Notes: generated from the letters alone by a model not told the origin. Counted from the stretch's first letter, positions 51,101 through 60,761 are shown. The stretch: DNA of 64,000 bases from Betaproteobacteria bacterium (GCA_013298695.1 JAAFIS010000006.1:166441-230440), one strand, 5' to 3'. Made by a program: numbers and translations.

Positions 51101-53459
51101 GATGCACGCCTTTGACTTTGAATTTCACGCCGCCGACGGCTTTGCCAGTGACATCCGTCGTCACGATTTCATAGCTCAAGCGCTCGCGTGACATCGCCCA
51201 ATCGGTTGTCTTAATACCGATCAGTGTTGCTGCGGGCCACACCGTGAGCCGAGTTTGCGCGGTGTAGATTTCGCCATTCGGATCACTGTATTCGACGTCA
51301 GCAATCATTGTGTGCGGTTTCGCGATCTTCGGCGTTTCGAGCGATACCCGTGCGCTGCCCGCTTGCGAGAGCGCAACGGATTCGTCCGCGCCCTGCGGTT
51401 GTTTCGTGTCGCGATCACGCTTCACGTTACCGTCATTGTCATACTCATAGGGCGGATTGAAACTGTGATCGGGCCATTGCTCAAAACCACCCCAAGTGCG
51501 CGGATCGAAGCGCGAACGCACAGTAACAATGTCGCCCGATGCCGGGCCGCCAGAGAGGAACGACAAGCGCACATCAATATCGGCCTTGTCGCCAGTGACC
51601 ACATCCGCACGAGGTGAACTGACTTCGGATTTGTAGACCGGCAAACGGAAATCAGCCACCGTGAAACGCGCTGTTGTGCGCCCCGCGATCTCAATGCGAT
51701 ATTGGCCGCGCTTTGCATTCGCGGGCAAACGAAGTTCGCTCACCGCGTTACCGCGCGCTGACCACGCTAGATTCAGCGAAGAGCGTTCGTTGTTGCCCTC
51801 GTTAATGATCGCGAGTGTTTTTGCAAGTTTTGTGGCGTCCGGAGCAGCCGTGCCGAAACGCTTTTTCTCGCGAGCGAAATGTTTCATGTGAACAGTTTCG
51901 CCGGGGCGCAGCAAGTTGCGAGCGAGGATCGTGTGAGTCGCGAGCTTGCTCGACGCGCCGTCGCCATCGTCGTAGTCATAGTCGTACGGCAAATTGAAGC
52001 GCCAGGATTCAATGCCGCGCGTCCAATCGCTACGGGTAAATGCAGTGTCATCACCACTGGTGGCGAAAATAAAACTCGGGCACTCGTAGTCACGATTTTT
52101 AGGTGCGCGAAAGGTCAGTCGAGCAACGCCCTCTCTATCGGTTTTTCCATTGGCAAGTTCTGCGCCTTTGCAATCGCGAATGCGCATCACGGCATCGGCG
52201 ACCACCGTAGCGTCTGACAACCGCGTGACCCAAACAAATGCGTTGCCGCTGCTTGTTTTCGAGTGAACGGCAAGGTTCGTGGTGAGCGCGATCGAGCGCA
52301 CGAACATTGCACCTTTCTTCTCTAGTAGCGATGCGCCGAGCGCGGTTGATTCGGCCTCAACGATGTGCAAACCCGGTTCACCCAGCGGCAAACCCACGAC
52401 TTCAAATTCTTTTGCACCGCTCGGTTTTGGCAACGGCAAGGTTTGCGCTTGCGCGTTGCCTTTGAGCATTGAGCGTGCGCGGAAGTCATCGTCACCCTTG
52501 ATTTCGTCGCCGAAACTGTCGTAGTCATCATCATTCATCGAGCGATCACGCTTTTGAAAGCCAGCGGTTCGCGAATACCAACGGATCATGTCTTGTTCGC
52601 TCGTCACGCGTAACTTACGGATGATTGCGGCGGTTCCTGCGCCGCCTTGACCGGGTTCGAGATTGCGCACGGTGATCGGTAACGCAGGATCAGCGTTGCG
52701 CTCCAAGATGCCGAAGCTGCGAGCGAATTTCACCAGCGGTGGGTAGGCGCTGGTGCGGAAGGAAATCGCGTTTTTGAGTGTGAGCGCGGTGCCCGTGCCC
52801 ACTTCTTTCATGTTCGGTGGCACTACCAGTGTGTAGCGATTTTCAGGCGGCAGTCCTTTGAACTGAACGCTATCGTCGCCTTCTTCCGAGCTGCTCGCAG
52901 TCGGACGATAGAGCTTGCCTGCATCGTCTTTCAAGCGAAAGCGTTCGCGGTCTTTCGGGTCGAGCGCGCGTTCACGAATCACGAATGTGGCAGCGCCGAA
53001 TGGATTGCAATCACTGCCCTGACTTTCGCGCTGACACGTGAATTCAAGCCATTCGCCGGATCGCACTTTGAAACGAAGGTAATCCGCCGCTTGAAAAGTG
53101 TCTGCTTTTGAATCCCAACGAATGATCACATCCGCGCCGCTCGGAAAATTTTGCGTGCAGCGAAAGGCGATCCAATTTTCTGCGTTCGATACGCCCGCCG
53201 CTTGCAGCAATTCTTCCTTGCGCTTTCCACCAATCACGCGGACGGTGTTCACCGAGCGCACGCCCTCGACTTCACAGAACACGTTTTCGATGAAATCTTT
53301 CGCGCTCACCGCGCCTTTCGCGCGAACGAGGAAAGCTTGTTGCTCATCGATATTGATCGCCTCGTGCGCGGGTCGCGATTCGGCGATTGGGGGAAGTTTT
53401 GCGAACGACGGCGCGAGGCATGTAGCGGCGAAAGCGCCGGCGAGGAAGTAGCGGATCAT
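48180..53459 (-). CDS. Bacterial alpha-2-macroglobulin family protein
   Basis: 1759 residues from the ATG at 53457-53459, giving a signal peptide (RYFLAGAFAATCLAPSFA); the longer frame to 53603 adds no family sequence. A string of MG domains, an A2M N2 and bait-like middle region (GRRGAGTRELFDTLIFWKVD-like), then an A2M complement-like domain with the thioester motif ACLEQ (C1308), and an alpha-alpha barrel and receptor-like C-terminus (RYIERTFTNVRSSFEYASKG). Periplasmic protease trap thought to work with PBP1C. The stop shares one base with the pbpC ATG (TGATG). Confidence 0.93.
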   Translation of the reverse strand: MIRYFLAGAFAATCLAPSFAKLPPIAESRPAHEAINIDEQQAFLVRAKGAVSAKDFIENVFCEVEGVRSVNTVRVIGGKRKEELLQAAGVSNAENWIAFRCTQNFPSGADVIIRWDSKADTFQAADYLRFKVRSGEWLEFTCQRESQGSDCNPFGAATFVIRERALDPKDRERFRLKDDAGKLYRPTASSSEEGDDSVQFKGLPPENRYTLVVPPNMKEVGTGTALTLKNAISFRTSAYPPLVKFARSFGILERNADPALPITVRNLEPGQGGAGTAAIIRKLRVTSEQDMIRWYSRTAGFQKRDRSMNDDDYDSFGDEIKGDDDFRARSMLKGNAQAQTLPLPKPSGAKEFEVVGLPLGEPGLHIVEAESTALGASLLEKKGAMFVRSIALTTNLAVHSKTSSGNAFVWVTRLSDATVVADAVMRIRDCKGAELANGKTDREGVARLTFRAPKNRDYECPSFIFATSGDDTAFTRSDWTRGIESWRFNLPYDYDYDDGDGASSKLATHTILARNLLRPGETVHMKHFAREKKRFGTAAPDATKLAKTLAIINEGNNERSSLNLAWSARGNAVSELRLPANAKRGQYRIEIAGRTTARFTVADFRLPVYKSEVSSPRADVVTGDKADIDVRLSFLSGGPASGDIVTVRSRFDPRTWGGFEQWPDHSFNPPYEYDNDGNVKRDRDTKQPQGADESVALSQAGSARVSLETPKIAKPHTMIADVEYSDPNGEIYTAQTRLTVWPAATLIGIKTTDWAMSRERLSYEIVTTDVTGKAVGGVKFKVKGVHRDWNSYRKRNIGGFYSYESTEKKNDLGVLCEGVSDRSGKFTCTSSVKVSGEVQLNAEVADDKNRVATAGTSMWASNGDDWMFRSESSDRIDLLPEKKRYEPNEKARFQVRMPFREATALVTVEREGVVLSNFVTQLSGKSAVLEVPMKEEWAPNAYVSALLVRGRVGDPKPTALVDLAKPAFKLGIANVDVNWQRYSLDVKVTTDKPEYQTRDKAQVKIKVARANNNRPGDNTEVAVFAIDEALLELQKNNTWNLLDTMMRRRGHDVTTATAQMQVIGKRHFGRKALPPGGSGGRGAGTRELFDTLIFWKVDVMTDANGEATVEVPLNDSLTRFKIVAVAERAQQNEADRFGTGEASVRTTRDLQLFSGLPKVMRQGDDFRATVTLRNSTQRALVSEAMAEVDGKPLQKREMRIGAGESALISWDVKAAAVGAESVWKFDANEKGNARGDSLRVKQALITPLPIRTVADATAEVKGKAALTLKPDATVGAIKDGELLVSLARTYGADTNGIRGYFLRYPFACLEQRTTKALGLKDDNLWNIISESLPTYLSPNGLANYYPGATEEGYPVLTAFVLSGAQEAGWKIPDETLNKMLYGLERYVSGEIKTQRSWLPNDSLYLLSEKLIALEALSRYGRASKRLLDTVRVDPVKLTAASLADWIEILNRSKDIANRDALRAAAIKELRDQIRVTANVANVARADDRWYFMRSEDHTVARMFRLSLDTPELSQFKTPLLRQLNSRMLRSGHFYSTQANIWAAFAMERHAKQASADGRTRISFRGETKEVVWDNAVLDSEVKFAWNGAAAQPGEVAIEHLGKGEPWSRAQLRAAVPLTGTQNNGIALVKTIKPVQQKTKGKWSVGDVLQVTVTANNTADLGWLAIDDPVPTGATVLGGLSKLGEVSEPPRTWQGYRYIERTFTNVRSSFEYASKGKHSFTYELRLTTPGKFALPPTHAEAMYAPEVNGQLGNAVFEIEP

Positions 53460-53630
53460 GTGATTCCCTGAGTCTGTCGCGCGAAGTGCGCAAAGAATGT
53501 CTGTGTTTGTAGTTGTATCGGTACGCACATTCAAACACAAGCTGTCTGAATGAACGGTCGCGCGCTGTGTAGATAAACTCACAACCGTGAATGTAAATCG
53601 CATATCTACGTGCTAGCCCCTATGCAAACT

Positions 53631-53664
53631 TCCCTCACCCCCGTCCCCTTTCCGAAAGGGCGAG
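53631..53664. repeat. CCCTCACCCC-type repeat upstream of recG
   Basis: TCCCTCACCCCCGTCCCCTT then TCCGAAAGGGCGAG: relative of the 48049-48151 elements, single unit. It lies in the divergent region between the alpha-2-macroglobulin gene and recG, leaving about 45 bp before the recG start. Confidence 0.7.
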
Positions 53665-53710
53665 CGGAGATTCGTGTCGTTCTTCACTAGCGCAAACAAC
53701 GAAGATATCT

Positions 53711-55795
53711 ATGGAGGAACAGACGTATTTGCCGCCCGCATTGCGACCCAAACTGGCAAAGTTGGGCATTCATCATTTGCGCGATTTTCTGTTGCACTTT
53801 CCGCTTCGCTACGAAGATCAAACGCGCGAGGTGGCCTTGAAAGACCTGATGGTGGGCGAATCGGTCGTGGTTGAAGGCGTTGTGGAGTTCGCCGAAACAC
53901 AATTTCGCCCGCGGCGACAATTCGTTGCGCTCGTGCGCGCCGCCGATGATGATGGCTTATCTCACTTCACGCCGCGACTCACGCTCCGCTATTTCAATTT
54001 CTATCCAAACATCGTGAAAGCGCTCACCGTTGGCAACAGCATTCGTGTTTATGGCGAACTTCGTGAGGGCAGAAACGGCTTAGAAATAGTCCATCCGCTT
54101 TTTAAGAAAAAGGAAGACAACGCCCAATTAAATAGGGCGACAACATTAACGGCTGTATATCCGTCTTCGGCCGGCGTTCCGCAGGCGGCGATGCGCACGC
54201 TCGCGGCGAAAGCGCTCAAAGTACGCGAGTGGCAAACGGAGTTGTTGCCAGAGGCAACGCGCGCTTCGCAGCAGTTGTTTTCGTGGGGCGAAACGCTCAC
54301 TGCATTGCATCAACCGACCGATGTCTCCGCGCTCGCCTCGCTCGAAATGCGAACGCATCCGGCGTGGCGGCGTGTGAAATTTGACGAGTTGCTTGCACAG
54401 CAACTCGCATTGCGCGATGCGAAGGCGTTGCGCGCTTTGGAACGCGCACCTCAGGTTAAACCCTCAAATTTGCTCACGCCGCTTTTGATGCAACAACTTC
54501 CGTTCACGCTCACACCCGCGCAGTCGCGAGCAGTTGCGGATGCAATCAGCGATCTCGCGCGCGCTGTGCCGATGACGCGCTTGTTGCAAGGCGACGTCGG
54601 CAGTGGCAAAACCATTGTCGCCGCACTCGCCGCGCTTGCGTGCGTTGAAGCGGGCTATCAAGTGGCGTTTATGGCACCAACCGAGCTGCTCGCTGAGCAA
54701 CACTACCGCAAGCTCTCACATTGGTTGCGCGATTTGCCCGTGAAGCTTACTTGGCTCGCAGGGTCGCTTACGACGTCTGAACTGAAAGCAGCGCAAGCTG
54801 AATGCAAGCGCGGAGAAGCGCAGATTGCGATTGGGACGCATGCCTTGTTTCAGAAGAAAGTTGGTTTCGCGCGACTTGGATTGGTGGTGGTGGACGAGCA
54901 GCATCGGTTTGGTGTTGAGCAGCGATTGCAGTTACGGCAGCGCGGCGCGAGCAGCGATGAAGCGTTCGCGCCGCACACCCTCATGTTGAGCGCTACCCCC
55001 ATCCCACGATCCCTCGCGATGAGTTATTACGCTGATCTCGATGTTTCGGTCATCGACGAACTCCCCGGCGGCCGTCAACCGATCACCACCAAGCTTGTCT
55101 CAGAGACTCGTCGCGCAGAAATCGCCGAACGCATTTACCGCGCAGCGCAAAACGGCGAGCAGGCGTATTGGGTCTGTCCGCTCATCGAAGAGAGCGACAA
55201 AATGGAAATCGAATTGCAAAACGCCAGTGCACTTTATGCCGATCTCGTCACCGCGATGCCGAACGTCCGAGTTGCACTCTTGCATGGACGCATGCGCGCG
55301 GACGAGAAGGCCGAAATCATGCAAGCCTTTATCGAGAACAAAGTGCAAGTGCTCGTGGCGACCACCGTCATTGAAGTCGGTGTTGATGTGCCCAACGCAA
55401 GCTGGATGGTGATTGAACACGCCGAGCGCTTCGGGCTCGCGCAACTGCATCAACTGCGTGGCCGCGTCGGCCGTGGTAGCGCCGCGTCCACCTGCATTTT
55501 GCTGTTCGCCGACAAACTCTCCGACACCGCAAAACAGCGACTCAAAGTCATCTACGAAAACATCGATGGCTTCGTGATCGCCCGCGAAGACTTGCGCATT
55601 CGTGGGCCCGGCGAACTCTTAGGGTCGCGCCAATCCGGTGTGCCCGGTTTACGTTACGCAAACATCGAAGAAGATATCGATTTAGTTGAAGCCGCGCGCA
55701 ACATCGCGAACCAACTCGATCATGATCCGCACTTCGATCGCGCCGCATTTCTTGCGCGCTGGATTCAGAACCGAACGGAGTTTGCGAAGGCATAG
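53711..55795 (+). CDS. recG: ATP-dependent DNA helicase RecG
   Basis: 694 residues. N-terminal wedge domain (LGIHHLRDFLLHFPLRYEDQ), helicase motif I LLQGDVGSGKTIVAALAAL, motif II VVDEQHRFGVEQR, motif III TLMLSATPIPRSLAM, motif V TTVIEVGVDVPNAS and motif VI QLRGRVGRG. It remodels stalled forks and branched DNA. At residues 137-143 (NAQLNRATTL) the wedge-linker is encoded by a 19-bp palindrome (54121-54139) of the type seen elsewhere in the window, an insertion tolerated in a surface loop. Divergent from the macroglobulin gene. Confidence 0.96.
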   Translation: MEEQTYLPPALRPKLAKLGIHHLRDFLLHFPLRYEDQTREVALKDLMVGESVVVEGVVEFAETQFRPRRQFVALVRAADDDGLSHFTPRLTLRYFNFYPNIVKALTVGNSIRVYGELREGRNGLEIVHPLFKKKEDNAQLNRATTLTAVYPSSAGVPQAAMRTLAAKALKVREWQTELLPEATRASQQLFSWGETLTALHQPTDVSALASLEMRTHPAWRRVKFDELLAQQLALRDAKALRALERAPQVKPSNLLTPLLMQQLPFTLTPAQSRAVADAISDLARAVPMTRLLQGDVGSGKTIVAALAALACVEAGYQVAFMAPTELLAEQHYRKLSHWLRDLPVKLTWLAGSLTTSELKAAQAECKRGEAQIAIGTHALFQKKVGFARLGLVVVDEQHRFGVEQRLQLRQRGASSDEAFAPHTLMLSATPIPRSLAMSYYADLDVSVIDELPGGRQPITTKLVSETRRAEIAERIYRAAQNGEQAYWVCPLIEESDKMEIELQNASALYADLVTAMPNVRVALLHGRMRADEKAEIMQAFIENKVQVLVATTVIEVGVDVPNASWMVIEHAERFGLAQLHQLRGRVGRGSAASTCILLFADKLSDTAKQRLKVIYENIDGFVIAREDLRIRGPGELLGSRQSGVPGLRYANIEEDIDLVEAARNIANQLDHDPHFDRAAFLARWIQNRTEFAKA
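54121..54139. repeat. 19-bp palindrome CGCCC-N9-GGGCG (copy 9, inside recG)
   Basis: CGCCCAATTAAATAGGGCG, the cleanest in-gene copy apart from chrA. It encodes part of a loop between the RecG wedge strands in the reading frame of the helicase. Confidence 0.85.
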
Positions 55796-55807
55796 TTGAT
55801 AAAAACG

Positions 55808-57322
55808 CTAGAGATACTTTTCCCAAAGGGTATTGACAAACCGCTCAGCAGAGACATCCTTACGGATACGCTTTAATCTTGCCGCGTTTGGGTAGGCTCG
55901 CGTGAACTGATCTGTGGTCGCGTGAAGGCGGTAGGGCAAGTAATAGGTTCCGCCAGCTGCGAGTGCAAGCTCAATGAGCCCTTGCACCCAGCGCCCATGA
56001 GTCTCAAGAGCGGACTTACTTGTGCCGACTCGAATGTAGAGCACAAATGAAAACACCGCCTCACGCGCCCAAGACATCAGCGCTTGCTGATCCGCTGGCG
56101 CGTGACGAATTGAAACATTTAGCGTGCCCAGGGCGTTTTTTTCAAGATACGCCGCGAGTACGTTCGCGAATCGGCGAGCATTCCGCTCAGGAATGAAGAA
56201 TTCCTCAAGCACGAACGAATGCCGCTCTCTTGAAAATGGCTCAAGTGATGCGACGTCTAGGCTCGCTTCGTAGTTTCGCCAAGTCGTTTGCGGTGGTGAA
56301 TTACTCCGGTCGCGCAATTTCGCACGAATACGATCAGCTACGCTGCTATCCGCAAGCGTGCTGATCGCTGCTCGCTGCGCGAGATATTTTGAATGCCGAC
56401 CCCGAAGTCGGTCAGGCGTCGTGAGCGTTGCTTCCATTGGCGCGCGATGCCACGTAGTCGCTCTTGCGATGCGCCAAGCGCCGGGCAGCAGATCGGCGTT
56501 GTGCATGAGTGCTGAATTACTTCGAAGCACCTCTGAAGTGGCCCAATCGAAGTATTCGTCCAGCGGTAACGCCCGTATTTGCTTTGTTATCTTCTCGTTC
56601 GTATCAAGTCGAAGCGTTGCGTCGACGATGACGCCCACCGCGCCGTAACCGCCGATCGCGGCGGAGAATAGTTCCCGATTCTGCTCACGCGAAGCGTTGA
56701 TGATCTCGCCATTGGCGAGGCAAAGTGTCATCGATTCGATCGATTCAGCGATTGCACCATGCCCGACGTAGCGGCCGTGGCAATTCACAGAAATGGAGCC
56801 GCCCACCGTGAAGTTCGCATAGCTTTGCATGGTGCGAATCGAGAGACCGAAAGGATCAATGAGCGTCTGTAGATCTCGCCAACGTGCGCCCGCCTGCACA
56901 CGGATTTGGCGATTTTCAGGCTGAAAACTCACTACAGAATTGAGCGGTCGCGTGTCTAGATGTAGTCCGCAACGAACTGCGGTCTGGCCCCCCATGCTGT
57001 AGCGTCCGCCCCCGATTGCGACAGCGCTGCTGCCACTGCGGAGTGCATCGCGTAGCTCATCAACGTTGTTGATCGCAATGGCTCGCTGAACGCCAATTGC
57101 ACCCAAACCGCTCACGTTTCCCACCATGTCACCAACGGAGCATGACCGAGCAGTCGACGAATTCGCGAGCAAGCTCGCGGCAGCCCCTACGCTCGCGAGG
57201 ACGAAATGGCGACGTACGACGTTTATTTGTTCGATACTGTTATCGACAGGTACTGCGAGGTTCGCGTTCACCGCATTGCTTTCATCAAGACGTTTCGATG
57301 AAGCGTAGTCTTCCGCGAACAT
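55808..57322 (-). CDS. FAD-binding oxidoreductase (PCMH / sugar-lactone oxidase type)
   Basis: 504 residues. FAD-binding domain at about 75-255: AIGGGRYSMGGQTAV, RPLNSVVSFQPENRQIRVQA and NFTVGGSISVNCHGRYVGHG, then GGYGAVGVIVDATL. The C-terminal half matches D-arabinono-lactone oxidase-like caps. A VRRHFVLASVGAAASLLA stretch near residue 36 could be a Tat-like signal, but the preceding 35 residues are unusual; the true start may be internal. Substrate unknown. Isolated gene. Confidence 0.85.
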   Translation of the reverse strand: MFAEDYASSKRLDESNAVNANLAVPVDNSIEQINVVRRHFVLASVGAAASLLANSSTARSCSVGDMVGNVSGLGAIGVQRAIAINNVDELRDALRSGSSAVAIGGGRYSMGGQTAVRCGLHLDTRPLNSVVSFQPENRQIRVQAGARWRDLQTLIDPFGLSIRTMQSYANFTVGGSISVNCHGRYVGHGAIAESIESMTLCLANGEIINASREQNRELFSAAIGGYGAVGVIVDATLRLDTNEKITKQIRALPLDEYFDWATSEVLRSNSALMHNADLLPGAWRIARATTWHRAPMEATLTTPDRLRGRHSKYLAQRAAISTLADSSVADRIRAKLRDRSNSPPQTTWRNYEASLDVASLEPFSRERHSFVLEEFFIPERNARRFANVLAAYLEKNALGTLNVSIRHAPADQQALMSWAREAVFSFVLYIRVGTSKSALETHGRWVQGLIELALAAGGTYYLPYRLHATTDQFTRAYPNAARLKRIRKDVSAERFVNTLWEKYL

Positions 57323-57455
57323 AGATGGCAGTTCATAAGCGCGCGTACTGTTTTATAGCTCCGAGAGTTCATTGTTGAGGTACCCGCTAGCTGCTCATCT
57401 GAAAATTGTCGCTCGCATCGCCGGTAACGAGCCTCAGTCGAGTTTAGGTGAACGC

Positions 57456-58070
57456 CTACTTCTCCCCGTTCAGCTTTCGCGCTCTCGCCCGAGCCTCTTC
57501 GAGCGTTGGAACCTTGAGTTTTTTGCGCTCATCATCACTCACTATCGTCTCATCAATCTTGTAGAGCTCCCACTTCGCTCCCGCTTCTTTTGACCGACTG
57601 AATTGCGTGCCGTACCACTGGGGCAAGTCCCTTCGCATCATGATGCGATCCCGCGCGGCGGCAGACAACCACGTTGCGCTCGTTGCATTGGGGTCAATTG
57701 AGGCGCTAATCGTCGCGAGCGAAAACGCCAGCCTGATGTCGTCAACTGTTTTACCGTGCTGCGCAACGAGTGCGGCGTTAAAGTAATCGCGTGCCGTTCT
57801 TACGCTTCCCGCCGCAAGCAGTTCGCGCACCCGAGCCAATCGCGCTTCGTCACGCAGGCTCACCCGTGACCAATCGGTGTTGGCTCCAGCCGTACGATCC
57901 GCTTGGTCGGCCTCACGCATCTCGATAAGTTCAGTGTTGTCGGGATCGGCTATTGCGACCATTCGAGCGCTTTCGAATGTTGTGCACGATGAAAGAACGA
58001 AGGCAGCAGTGCAGATGAACGCAAGTCGAAACGCTAACTTAGGCTGGTAGGAATTCGTTTCGGATCTCAT
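57456..58070 (-). CDS. DUF6624-like lipoprotein
   Basis: 204 residues from the ATG at 58068-58070; the longer frame overlaps the HipA-like gene. A signal sequence with LSSC lipobox (AFICTAAFVLSSC) is followed by RMVAIADPDNTELIEMREAD, DWSRVSLRDEARLARVRELL, and ARDRIMMRRDLPQWYGTQFS, as in DUF6624 proteins. Function unknown. ATGA overlap with the HipA-like gene stop implies joint translation. Confidence 0.75.
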   Translation of the reverse strand: MRSETNSYQPKLAFRLAFICTAAFVLSSCTTFESARMVAIADPDNTELIEMREADQADRTAGANTDWSRVSLRDEARLARVRELLAAGSVRTARDYFNAALVAQHGKTVDDIRLAFSLATISASIDPNATSATWLSAAARDRIMMRRDLPQWYGTQFSRSKEAGAKWELYKIDETIVSDDERKKLKVPTLEEARARARKLNGEK

Positions 58071-59416
58071 TGCGTACCTTGCTTGATTGAATCGACTCGC
58101 GAGGCGCTGAAAGCTCGCCACGCATCGCTGCACCGCGGACTTGAGGCAATTCTTCGCCAAAACTCGCTCGCCATTGCGCGTACTATTTTTTTGACGGATT
58201 CCGGCAATGCCGCGCTCAGCTCAGTCGCAAAGGGCGTGTAGTCCAAATCACTGTGCGCGTTCGGCGCGAAACGCATCGGCAACATGTCGTAACAGGGCGC
58301 GAGCGTGAATCTGCCCTTTGCGAGCGCTTCGGGAGACTCGGCAATGACGCCGAGGTTGCCAAAATGCATATCGGTGTTTCCGATGAGTTGACCGAAGGCA
58401 TAGAGCGTTTGCGTCGTCGCGACCGCATCGTATGCGATTCGTTTTTGTGCGGCGAGTTGCGCGACGGTGCTCGCCCAATGTTGTTGTGATCCCGGCAGAA
58501 ACGCGCCGTGCACTGCACCGAGCGGCAGCAGGTGACGTCGACCGCGCGCGCCCACGCGATCAATGCGTGCTGATTCAAAATAGGTTCGTTTTTCGCTTTG
58601 AATAATTCTTGTTTGCGGTACAGCAAGCTCATGTTCGCGCAGTATCTCAGCAGCAATGGCTTCGGCGTTTAGCAAATCGTTCCAGCGTTCGCCAAACGGT
58701 GTTCCTCGTGGAGGCGAGAACTTGACAAGCACTTCGCGCACTTCGCCCTGTTCGTTGACCACACGCGTACTGAATTTCGGTTGTTCTCCGTCCGCACTTG
58801 AGCCAGCGACGCGGCCTGACATCGCGTCATGCGCGAGTTGGTCGTACACATTTGCAAGCGTTACTTCATCGTCGGGGTAGGGTGTTTGTGACAATGCGTT
58901 TTGCCACGCGGAGAGCGAATCGTCCCCCACCAAGACTGCGCCCGCGTGGTCAAGTACTGGCGATTGCAGCGCGAAGAGTTGTTGCGCGAGCGTCCAGCGC
59001 TCGGGGTGCGTATCCCAGCCTTGCGTCACTGCGCCTAAGCGAAATCGCGCCGCACGTCCCAGGTAACCGCGCAGTTTGAGTGGCAGTAAGAGCCACGGAA
59101 CATCACCGCGCGCCGAGTGGTTGATGCCACTACCGTACACGTGTAGCGTCTGTGGCTTCACGAACGAGGCCGTTCCAAATTCCGAAGCGCCGCCGTCTTC
59201 TGCGATCCAATACAGCGGCCATTGCGACGCGCCAGTAACGGTCGCTTCGGGCAGTGCATACCGCGTGCTCTTCCCGCGACCGAGGATGACAATACCTCCG
59301 CCCGAGGCGCGCGCGTGTCGCGCGACCGTCAGCAGACCAACACCCAAGCGACGCGCGGCGTCGGGCGCGGAGAGTGGGCCTTCACTTTCCAGAATTGAGC
59401 GGAGCAGGCTACTCAT
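58067..59416 (-). CDS. yjjJ: HipA-family kinase, YjjJ type (HTH-fused)
   Basis: 449 residues. N-terminal winged helix (PLSAPDAARRLGVGLLTVAR, about 14-40) fused to a HipA-type kinase: LVKFSPPRGTPFG (ATP lysine), IGNTDMHFGNLGV (catalytic loop) and LAPCYDMLPM (metal Asp). This single-chain layout is the YjjJ branch, in which no separate HipB antitoxin gene is needed; the HTH part may play that role. E. coli YjjJ is a HipA homologue. Followed by a coupled lipoprotein gene. Confidence 0.88.
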   Translation of the reverse strand: MSSLLRSILESEGPLSAPDAARRLGVGLLTVARHARASGGGIVILGRGKSTRYALPEATVTGASQWPLYWIAEDGGASEFGTASFVKPQTLHVYGSGINHSARGDVPWLLLPLKLRGYLGRAARFRLGAVTQGWDTHPERWTLAQQLFALQSPVLDHAGAVLVGDDSLSAWQNALSQTPYPDDEVTLANVYDQLAHDAMSGRVAGSSADGEQPKFSTRVVNEQGEVREVLVKFSPPRGTPFGERWNDLLNAEAIAAEILREHELAVPQTRIIQSEKRTYFESARIDRVGARGRRHLLPLGAVHGAFLPGSQQHWASTVAQLAAQKRIAYDAVATTQTLYAFGQLIGNTDMHFGNLGVIAESPEALAKGRFTLAPCYDMLPMRFAPNAHSDLDYTPFATELSAALPESVKKIVRAMASEFWRRIASSPRCSDAWRAFSASRVDSIKQGTQ

Positions 59417-59591
59417 AAAACGAGCGTGATGATGTTTAGAATTTGATGTTTATTTTCGCATATAAATCAAAGATATAGTGCATTTTTTCTAAAAAAAAGA
59501 CGACAAAAATACGCTATATATGCGTTTCCTGTTACCCTCTTTCTTGCGTTACTGCGTCGCTTTTCACCTAACATTGACTCAATGCATCTTT

Positions 59592-59660
59592 AGCCACGCC
59601 CTCCTGCTTACATCGTTCCCGGACGGAATGAGGCAGTGACGCGCGTGGCTTTTGCTTTTT
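59592..59660 (+). terminator. Terminator-like hairpin in the prfA leader
   Basis: AGCCACGC (59592-59599) and GCGTGGCT (59643-59650) pair over a 43-nt loop that has its own small hairpin, then TTTGCTTTTT follows. The prfA start is 10 bp on, so the transcript ending here is either an attenuated prfA leader or a small RNA. Low confidence. Confidence 0.35.
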
Positions 59661-59670
59661 GTAGAGCCCC

Positions 59671-60750
59671 ATGAAAGATAGTTTCCGTATCAAACTCGAA
59701 CAACTCGAACGCCGCTTGGTGGAGGTTGAGTCGTTGCTGGCCGATCCGACGGTGGTGAACGACATGAACCGCTATCGCGCGTTGTCGAAAGAGCGCAGCG
59801 ATCTAGAACCGGTCGCTGAGCTGTTCAAGCAGTTCAAATCGCGAGAGGCTGATCTCGAGACGGCGCAGGAGATGCTCGCCGATCCTGACATGAAGGAAAT
59901 GGCGCAGGAAGAAATCGCGAGCGCAAAAGAAGCGATTGACTCGATTGATAAAGAGCTCACCGTCGCGCTTCTACCAAAAGATCCGAGCGACGAACGCAAC
60001 ATCTTTTTGGAGATCCGCGCGGGCACTGGCGGCGACGAATCCGCGATTTTTGCGGGCGATTTGCTTCGCATGTATACGCGCTTTGCCGAGCGTCAGCGCT
60101 TTCAAGTGGAGATTGTTTCGTCAAACGAAAGTGAACTCGGCGGCTATCGAGAAGTCATCGCGCGCATCATAGGTCAGGGCGCGTATTCCAAGTTGAAATT
60201 TGAATCGGGCACCCATCGCGTGCAGCGCGTGCCGGAAACCGAAGCACAAGGCCGGATTCACACGAGCGCGTGTACGGTGGCGATTCTCCCCGAAGCCGAT
60301 CCGGTGAAAGACATCACGATCAATCCATCCGACTTGCGCATCGATACGTTTCGCGCGAGCGGTGCGGGCGGTCAGCACATCAATAAAACCGACTCGGCAG
60401 TGCGCATCGTTCACATTCCGACCGGCGTAACCGTTGAATGCCAGGATGGGCGCTCACAACATTCGAACAAAGCGCGAGCGATGGAAGTGCTTGCGTCGCG
60501 GCTGCTTGAGCGCGAACGCGAGGCCGCGCATGCGAAGGAAGCGGGCTTGCGCAAATCACTCGTCGGCAGCGGTGATCGCTCTGAGCGCATTCGCACCTAC
60601 AACTATCCGCAAGGCCGGATGACGGATCACCGCATCAATTTGACGCTCTACAAACTCGACATGATTATGGATGGCGATATTGGCGATATGGTGGATGCGT
60701 TGAGATCTGAACATCAAGCCGAGCAAATGGCGATGGTCGACGCCGCATAG
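59671..60750 (+). CDS. prfA: Peptide chain release factor 1
   Basis: 359 residues. Domain 1 coiled coil ([18 protein letters not shown]), [18 protein letters not shown], stop-codon recognition region, and the catalytic GGQ in [18 protein letters not shown], then [16 protein letters not shown]. It releases peptides at UAA and UAG. In many genomes prmC, which methylates the GGQ glutamine, follows directly; here pyrF intervenes (prmC at 61933). Confidence 0.97.
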   Translation: MKDSFRIKLEQLERRLVEVESLLADPTVVNDMNRYRALSKERSDLEPVAELFKQFKSREADLETAQEMLADPDMKEMAQEEIASAKEAIDSIDKELTVALLPKDPSDERNIFLEIRAGTGGDESAIFAGDLLRMYTRFAERQRFQVEIVSSNESELGGYREVIARIIGQGAYSKLKFESGTHRVQRVPETEAQGRIHTSACTVAILPEADPVKDITINPSDLRIDTFRASGAGGQHINKTDSAVRIVHIPTGVTVECQDGRSQHSNKARAMEVLASRLLEREREAAHAKEAGLRKSLVGSGDRSERIRTYNYPQGRMTDHRINLTLYKLDMIMDGDIGDMVDALRSEHQAEQMAMVDAA

Positions 60751-60761
60751 CGGCATCGACC

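Noticed and set aside
53460..53603. N-terminal extension of the alpha-2-macroglobulin
   Set aside because: It would bury the signal peptide that begins at 53459.
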